A stretch of 64,000 bases of DNA. It comes from Notospermus geniculatus. Its lineage: Eukaryota; Nemertea; Pilidiophora; Heteronemertea; Lineidae. The stretch covers positions 94,785 through 158,784 of the forward strand of contig NMRB01000367.1 in the NCBI GenBank assembly GCA_002633025.1, read 5' to 3'. Both the position numbers and the translations under genes were made by a program. The notes below the pieces were generated by a model. The model did not search any database. It was not told where the DNA came from and saw only the letters and a program-made list of their open reading frames with translations. Shown piece after piece: positions 57,298 to 64,000 of the stretch (position 1 is the stretch's first letter; each line of letters starts with the position of its first letter).

Positions 57298-59299
57298 TTA
57301 TGAAGAACAATTAGTTGTCTCCACCAACATCCCATTACTGTTAATTATGGATGCCGCACATGATGATTTGGTGCTAAGTGCTCTGGTTTGAGTTCTAATG
57401 CTGAATTACCGACACCAAGTCCCATTGCCACATCGTCAACATCGTCACAGATGTTTGGAAATCACTCCCGCATCAACCGTTGAAGGATCCGTTAATTATG
57501 ACGAACTCGCACGACCTCATTTAATTCAATATTTGTTTTGGGTATGTACATGTATGAACAAAGCCATGGACGTCACCACAGCCATTTTCGCCTGGCAAAC
57601 ACACAGAAGCCCTGCTGGGTGACTTGCCATAGCGTTCTTCCGATACGCTACGAAAGAATGTGACCTTTCCTACCGTCACGTAACAAAATTGGTGAACTTG
57701 ATGAAGAGAGACAGGGATTTCCTGTGAGAGCCAATCCATGACACGCGGAGACCTAATAAGACGTGATACCACAATCAAGGTGATGACCGCCTGGATCCAT
57801 TCACATGAAAATGCAATTTTTGCCACCATTGGTTCTCGGGACATGGGTAACACTCCTAAGAGCCCCGTGGCAAATCATTTAGCTAATGGGTGTTGATCCG
57901 GACATATGAGGCACTGATTTCATTACCCTGTGACAAAGTCACTACCACCACATCTAATAAAGCCAACCTCTGCTGTGATTCAATTACTGCTGGACCTAGC
58001 AAAGCCATAATACTAGTTATGGCCGTGTGTAGACTCCGTATATTGCCGGAGGGCGCCAGTTTACTGTTCAGGCAGGATGGCCTGGGAAGGCGATAGGGAC
58101 TAATGGCTAGGGACGCCGTTCAATGGTGCTCAGGTTGCCAATGAGCTTTGGCCGAGGTCACAGGGAGACAAGGAGATTATCTTGTTGCATACGTTGAGTT
58201 CTCAGTCGTTGCAAGATTTATGCACGGAATGATCAAATTCCCGCTCTCTCTCCTCCAATTTGAGTGGATCAATACCCCTCGGAGCCAGTTTATTCTTGTA
58301 CGTATAGCGGATTCCTGAGGGGCGCTGTCCCATCCCTAATGATGACCTCATGGACATTGGCCAAACACACGGGCGCGCGTGTACATAAATGTACGTCTTC
58401 ATCACGTCCATTGGTAGATGGATTGGATAATGTGGATAGCAGAAGATCAACTCTTTAATTTGACCAAAAGCGCACGTAAATTTTTTTGTAAGGTGTAAGC
58501 GAACTCTCTTTACATGCCGTAGCCAGATTTTGTTCTCTTTTGCAAGTACAATTGTTACGTTAGAGCAGAACTGATGACTGTTTTGATGGTCTGTTCCGGT
58601 CAGCATCTTTGATACTGGCGAACAACTTATCACTATCCCCGAAACCTTCGGTTTGTTTTCGGTTATCTTGGCAGTCACCTGGTCTTGCTTTCGCCATGGT
58701 AGTTGTGTCATAAAATGGGCAGGTTCCCCCGAGCTAAAAGCAGGACAGAAGCCATAAATACCAAAAACATTGTTGATTCCCGATTGTTTTCTCATAGTCC
58801 TTAATGTCGTAATTATGTCACTTCGTCTGTCTACAATTTGTGCTTGATCGGCCACAACATTGTAATGTTGGATATTGCATTTCCATTGATCCGCACTGGT
58901 GGAGTTGAAGCGATCACTTGACATTTATCCGCCACGGGAGATGGTGAATATAATCTGTGCATGCATGTAACGTTTTGTTCGACGACTTAGTGATATAAAC
59001 TGCAGATTATGTCTTAAGGGACTGCCGTTTTTCACACTTGGAATTCTTTACAACACAAGTGACGTCTGGCTTTAGGGCTACCAAAACATTATCGCAAGTG
59101 GATTATCAGCTCTGGGAGTTTGACAGCAAGATGTACCGATAGAAAAAATATATGATTGTGCACTCGATGCGTGCCTGGCATGTTGTGCGGGAGAGACAGT
59201 GTTCGATTTTTTAAATAATTTGATCAGAGATATTTTGCAGACGCTCGGTAGTGTAAAAGTGAACTAAAAGTTATTCGACAAGGCCTACATGTACATGTA

Positions 59300-59692
59300 G
59301 TGAGGTTTCGCAAATCTGACGAAATACGAAGTAAGAAATACGAAAATTGGACTTCCAGGGCCTAATGTATTTCTGGAGATGGTTGGTACCACAAATGTCC
59401 CTGTTGCCAGTGCATCTTTCAGCATATCAAGTAAGACCGAGAGAGTTATGGTGCATCTTGAATTTTTGAATTTCCACTTCGTGTCCACGAAGTTCAAACG
59501 AAAGATAAATTTCAAAGTTTAATATACACCGTAACTCTATCGGTCTGACGTCATACGCTAAAAGACGTTCTTGCAGCAGACGATATTAATTTTTTGTGGT
59601 ACCAACCATCTCGTGAAATACATTACGTCATGGAAATGAAGTCCTATTTCGTATTTCGTACTTAGTGTTTCGTCACATTAGCGAAACCTCAC
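59300..59692. mobile_element. GTGAGGTTTCGC MITE, member 4
   Basis: TA-flanked; the left TA is the last TA of a TACATGTA (59292-59299). It lacks the TACATGTA found inside members 1 and 3. Confidence 0.85.
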
Positions 59693-59736
59693 TATTAAAA
59701 CTGTCGGCTTTGACGTACATGTCTAAATTATTTAGC

Positions 59737-59844
59737 ATAAAGTAAGTACAATGTATATAAAGTCAATTTCCAGAATATTTAGCAAATTTTCGACCCCAGC
59801 CGGGGTCTTCTTCAGGCTGGAACTTTACAATAAAATTATTTAGC
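59737..59844 (-). mobile_element. Short retro-type insertion with hammerhead-like motif, E copy 2 only
   Basis: AAATTATTTAGC occurs on both sides (59725-59736 and 59833-59844), a 12-bp target-site duplication. E copy 1 lacks the insert. The length and target-site duplication fit retrotransposition of a small RNA rather than cut-and-paste. The hammerhead-like segment is 59768-59822. Confidence 0.75.
59768..59822 (-). ncRNA. Hammerhead-ribozyme-like motif
   Basis: On the minus strand: stem I TTCCA/TGGAA, CTGAAGA (fits the CUGANGA core), stem II GACCCC GGCT GGGGTC (six pairs), GAAA, a short imperfect stem III (AATTT GCT AAATATT), then C at the expected cleavage site followed by TGGAA. Hammerheads with short stem III are known in Penelope-like retroelements and retrozymes. 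Two unpaired bases lie between stem I and the core, so activity is uncertain. Confidence 0.5.
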
Positions 59845-60314
59845 GATGTTACGTATTTCATCGGTGACAGTCCGAGAGACAGAGACGACAGACAGAGAGA
59901 CCTACAAAGTCATTGAGCACGTCTGTGTTTATGCCCCCTACCTGAGTGGGCGATAGATCTTACTCGACTGGAGGACTCCTGGCCAACGTGACATATTGAT
60001 GACGACAATATCGGCAAATTCCCGGTAGGAATCCATTTTATGGCCCTGTTTATGGCAGATTTACTTCCCATTTCCTTAGGCTGAGGAATATTTGCATTAA
60101 TAAGTAGAATGATCGATGAAGAAACATAGGCCGCGTCCAGCATGGCGACTTACTTCGTCTGTGGAACATGAAGAATCGATAACAGTCGTACTGACGGAAA
60201 CCGTATCATTGCTTTGTGATAACCAGGTTGATGAATAAATAATACGATCATGTGTGCTGTTGTAAGGGTTTTGGAAGTCGCCTCTCTCCCCCTTTCGCCC
60301 CTTCATCGTTAATA

Positions 60315-60727
60315 GTGAGTTTTCGCAAGCCTGACGAACCACCAAGTACGAAATAGGAAATTCAACATCATTTCCAGGACCTAATGTATTTCTGGAGACG
60401 GTTAGTACAACAAATGTCCCTGCTGCCAGTGCATCTGTTAGCATATCATGTAATGTACATGACGACCGAGAGAGTTACATGTATGGTGCATCATGAAATT
60501 TTAAATTTCCATTTTGTATCTACGAAATATAAAACGAAAGCTAAATTTCAAAGTTTAATATACACCGTAACTCTAACGGACTAACGTCATACGCTAAAAG
60601 ACGCTCTTGCAGCAGGCAATATTTGTGGTACCAACCATCTCCTGTATATGTAATAAATTACGTCATGGAAATAAAGTCCAATTTCGTATTTCGCACTTCA
60701 TGTTTCGTCAGATTTGCGAAACCTCAC
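60315..60727. mobile_element. GTGAGGTTTCGC MITE, member 5
   Basis: Counterpart in E copy 2 of member 2 (50209-50591). It contains a TACATGTA (60476-60483) and a TATATGTA (60645-60652) where member 2 has plain TA. Confidence 0.85.
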
Positions 60728-60994
60728 TATTTGCTTCAATCATGACAGTGTTGTCAGATTGATTTCTTCCATTGTTTGTGTATTGAAATGGCCCACTGTT
60801 TGTGTCTTGAAATGCTATTCAAGCCGATGTCAGGAGTTCGCGGAGAACAGAAAAGCGACGATTCCTCTATCTATCCCAGGAAAATTGCCAAGAAGGAATT
60901 GGCACCAAACCAACGCGATAAGAAGGTAGTGCTGCTGCTGCCAAAGCATCGCCTGATTTTGTTTTTTTACGGTAGAGCCAAGTTGTATACGTTT

Positions 60995-61116
60995 CTAAAG
61001 CTGCGTTTACCAGACATCCGGAATGCGATATACGGGATGCGGAAGCGATGTTGTATGCGAAAATGCATAGCATATACCGCTTCCGCATTCCGGGTGTCCG
61101 GTAAACGCAGCTTTAG
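60995..61116. mobile_element. Foldback, CTAAAGCTGCGTTTACC termini (E copy 2)
   Basis: Counterpart of 50863-50980; here the terminal CTAAAG is intact on both sides. Confidence 0.85.
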
Positions 61117-62349
61117 ATTTTAAAAGACTTTTATTTAATGGACAAGTATGAGAACAGTAGAACTCGGGAGAGGAAGAGCAGAACCACGAAATATACATAT
61201 CGTACTCCTCGAGAGGAATGACATTCAAAATACAACCTATATTTAATCGAAGAATAGCGAATGCCTTATCATTTGCCGTCTTGAGGTCCTGGAATCAGCA
61301 AGCAAAATGGCTTCAAAAACCACACACGTCGTTGACAACGAATCTCGCCTAATGGCCATGCCTCGGGCATTTGGTGGAAAAGAATTCAAACAACTAAGAG
61401 GAAATGGCCTTCAAGTAGTGTGGTATGTCCATCCTATTGTGTGTTCCTCTTTGCGCCATGTATACCCACTCTTTGGTCCGGCTATTTAATTATAAGAGAG
61501 ACGGGCATTGCTTGCAAAAAGCACTGATACCTGGGACACATCAAAGTAATGCATTTCTTTATTACCCTGGTGTCACTGACACGAGGTATAAGGATTCCTT
61601 CATTGGGGAGTATTGAGTACACTTGGCTATTCAATTACGCGAAAGACAGCGTTCAGGTATGCTTCGCTTCTCGGCACTGGGAATCAACACACGCGCGCTT
61701 TCTGGTTGTATCTGATCGCGATTTTACCGTTTCATGGTGCAGAATTTGTCGGTTCATTGTAAAAAAGTAATAAGCTCGAGAAACCCATGGGAATGATCCG
61801 ATGGGTTCATTCCTTGTCCCTAACTGGACCCGTTTGCCATGGGTTTCTTTAAATAGGTACAAGAGAATGGGTTCATGGTACCCAGAATACTTGTTGTTCT
61901 TCGGGTATGAAATGAATAGGTCCTTAGGTTGCAGTAACCCATAATGACCTCACTTTGGCCCATCTACGACCGTGGGGTGTTGGCACCCATGAGCAGCTTT
62001 CGGATCCAACTGACCTACTGCTCGGTTTATGCTAGGCAGGTGGGTCATTTGAACCCATGGGAAAATCAGTAGAAACCAGACGATTTTTACAGTGTTCTTC
62101 AGCGGCTTGGCTGAGACAACAGTTTGAAGTGCAGGTCAGGGCCGTGATAGAAGTCATTTTAGTAAGCCCTCGGCGGAACTCTTCACAACCGATGTCAACC
62201 ACCATCCATTAGTCGTCTCGGGTTCCTTCTCATTCATCACCTTCTTATTGCAAGAATGGTGCTCACCATGTTATAGGATCCTAGATGGAAAAATCACTGC
62301 CCATTTGCTATGCATACAAAACTACCAGATTATCTTCTTTTTAGTCCAG

Positions 62350-62543
62350 GCGATCGCTTTTGTGTTTGCACGCGTAAATCGTGCAGCAACGCTATCTTGT
62401 CCTAGACAGCTTGAATTACTCCCAAGTGGCAGTAACGAGATGGACCCATCCCAAAGAATTGCACGCCACCAATCCCATTCGAAACCAGAAATGCGGCAAT
62501 TAAGTGTGCAGAACTGGGCTGACTCACCCGGCGACGTGAACAG
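62350..62543 (+). CDS. Candidate internal exon (E copy 2)
   Basis: Identical copy of 52175-52368 with the same splice-site context. Confidence 0.35.
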
Positions 62544-63022
62544 GTTGATAACTAAGCGAAGAGCGAAAGAAGCGAGTTACCGATTAGCAAAGACAAAGTG
62601 GTCGACAAATACCCAAGATGGCAGCTTTTATTTCTTCCCAACGCACTTAATATCTTGGCTATACGCTACGATGCACACTACATTACATACTGCTTCCGAC
62701 AAAAAAACCAACAATGCAAAGAATTCACGCCGTTCATACATGTACGTACATGTATGCGCCGCATAATGTATTGTTGAACAGTGCTTTTGGTGTATGGGGT
62801 GTCCACTTGCCTACATGTATATATAGAAAATCATGGTTTATACCTAAAACAATCAGTTGCATTAGACAATTAGACATGTTAGATTCAGTGACGTTAACAA
62901 AAGGGAATCCATCCTTCGGTGTTAGTAGGTATGAACTCGTTCCTTGTCTCAATAATTCAGTAGCGTGAGGTCGGTACCAGAGGTCTACATATCAGTTGAC
63001 GCAAAGCAACATCGGATCTTAA

Positions 63023-64000
63023 TGGGAAAAAAAATAAAACTCGAACCGTGCCCTTGCTTGGCGAGACGAAAAAAACTGAAACAGAGTAGAATGATTGGAC
63101 GATTTTCTTTTCGTGCTATTGGGCGGCTTATCGGGTGTCTCTTAGCTTGCTCAGTGTGAAGACACCTAAAGCCGTTAATGGAACACGTCTTACATGCATG
63201 TCACAGCTCACAGTCGAGACAATTATAAGGGGCAAATCTCAGACGAGACATGATTCAATTTTCATCTCTTGCGATATGGCCGCCTTAAATTGGACAAAGT
63301 AGGATGTAATTAATGTAGTTAGTCGGAGGCTCTTTGCGAGACCATGTAATAATCACTTTCGTGTAAATTACTAAGTAATTTCTTCGCAAAGCTATACTAA
63401 TAGGATTGATACCTAGCTTCTGAAATAGTCGACATTAAAGGGAGGATACACAAAAGGAAGAAAAGCGATACCATAAAAATCCAATCACGTATTAATGGGT
63501 TCATTTCCCAGCATAGTGTGGGCGGATGATGATGAGATGATATATATAGTGGAACAAAATATGATGAAATGCTTGATGGGAATAATGGAAGTTTCGATCT
63601 CCAATGACCTCTATAGGTAAAATAATGTATATTGTGATGATCTTTGTATCTCAAGACAGTGAATCTGTGGCTGTCTCGATTCTTATCAGAAAATGCCGAT
63701 GATTGTTTTGTCCATGAATATTCGACTCATCGGACTGTGTCAGGGGTGGGTATTTGTAGACTAAGAAATGAAACGAAACGAGAAACAAAGAAACGAAACC
63801 AGAGACGATGTCCTATGGCGCATTCATGGTCTGTAGTCGAGTGTTTTAAAATGGTTTCTAATGAAATAGGGACCTGGCTGAACTGTGCAGTCAGCACGGA
63901 CCTCCTACACTGTTAAAAATGCTGACAACACTTTGCTGGCAGCAGAGTAACACAGCACTTTTCTGTATTTTGACTGCACCCGTTTACTGCATTTTGACAG
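63023..64000. other. Unassigned right end
   Basis: No gene recognised. The last 85 bases start CACTGTTAAAAATGCTGACA and may be the left end of an inverted-repeat element truncated by the window edge. Confidence 0.4.

Larger units (their letters stand above)
57447..63022. repeat. Duplicated block E, copy 2
   Basis: Second copy of 46941-53075. After its end the sequence continues as GGGAAAAAAAATAAAAC, whereas copy 1 runs directly into block D at 53072-53079, so that point is the duplication junction. Confidence 0.93.

Noticed and set aside
58202-58924. 240-codon minus-strand frame, the longest without N
   Set aside because: The counterpart in E copy 1 (47671-48586) is broken by frameshifts and a MITE, there is no domain or splice pattern, and the residues look random.
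1-64000. CRISPR arrays, operons, ribosome binding sites or bacterial promoters
   Set aside because: No regularly spaced direct repeats of CRISPR type and no dense ORF packing; all features are those of a eukaryotic nuclear genome.

Overview
The window looks like a piece of a draft nuclear genome from a marine invertebrate, possibly an echinoderm or another non-vertebrate deuterostome (low confidence on taxon). Reasons: no long open reading frames, GT-AG style splice signals around short open exons, a very high density of small inverted-repeat transposons (MITEs and foldbacks), a tRNA-derived SINE, and a striking excess of the palindromic 8-mers TACATGTA and TAGGCCTA. Nothing prokaryotic is present. 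No complete protein-coding gene can be read. The longest apparent ORFs are N-gaps or chance frames over repeats.

Layout. Four isolated single Ns (13473, 27293, 39453, 41723) look like contig joins, and two N runs (19832-20630, 46188-46940) are sized gaps. Positions 1 to about 10964 recur at 15223-27292. Positions 38652-39366 recur at 39454-40167, and about 41229-41722 recurs at 42024-42513. Each of these duplicates sits on opposite sides of a single N, so the simplest reading is that allelic or overlapping contigs were laid end to end. A further duplication, block D (44848-46187 and 53076-54376) plus block E (46941-53075 and 57447-63022), has no N at its internal junction and may be a true tandem duplication of about 10 kb.

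Genes. The best-supported coding signal is on the + strand. An exon at 10257-10388 carries a 5' leader, an ATG and a classical signal peptide and ends in a GT donor. A phase-compatible open exon follows at 13243-13304. A second signal-peptide first exon lies at 6129-6197. Both signal-peptide exons are preserved in the second copy with only a synonymous change in the coding part. Other candidate exons (14587-14705, 52175-52368 with its copy, and weaker ones) have good splice sites and one or two open frames but no recognisable family.

Mobile DNA. Comparing the copies gives many clean empty-site/filled-site pairs with target-site duplications. They include Tc1-like TA elements with CA...TG ends, TTAA elements, 3-bp and 9-bp TSD elements, and a short retro-type insertion carrying a hammerhead-ribozyme-like motif with a 12-bp TSD. 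The most interesting pattern is that copies repeatedly differ by a 6-bp gain turning TA into TACATGTA (or TACTAGTA). This is what excision of a Tc1-like element ending in CA...TG would leave behind, and such elements are present in the window. I propose that the excess of these palindromic 8-mers is an accumulated record of transposon excision.
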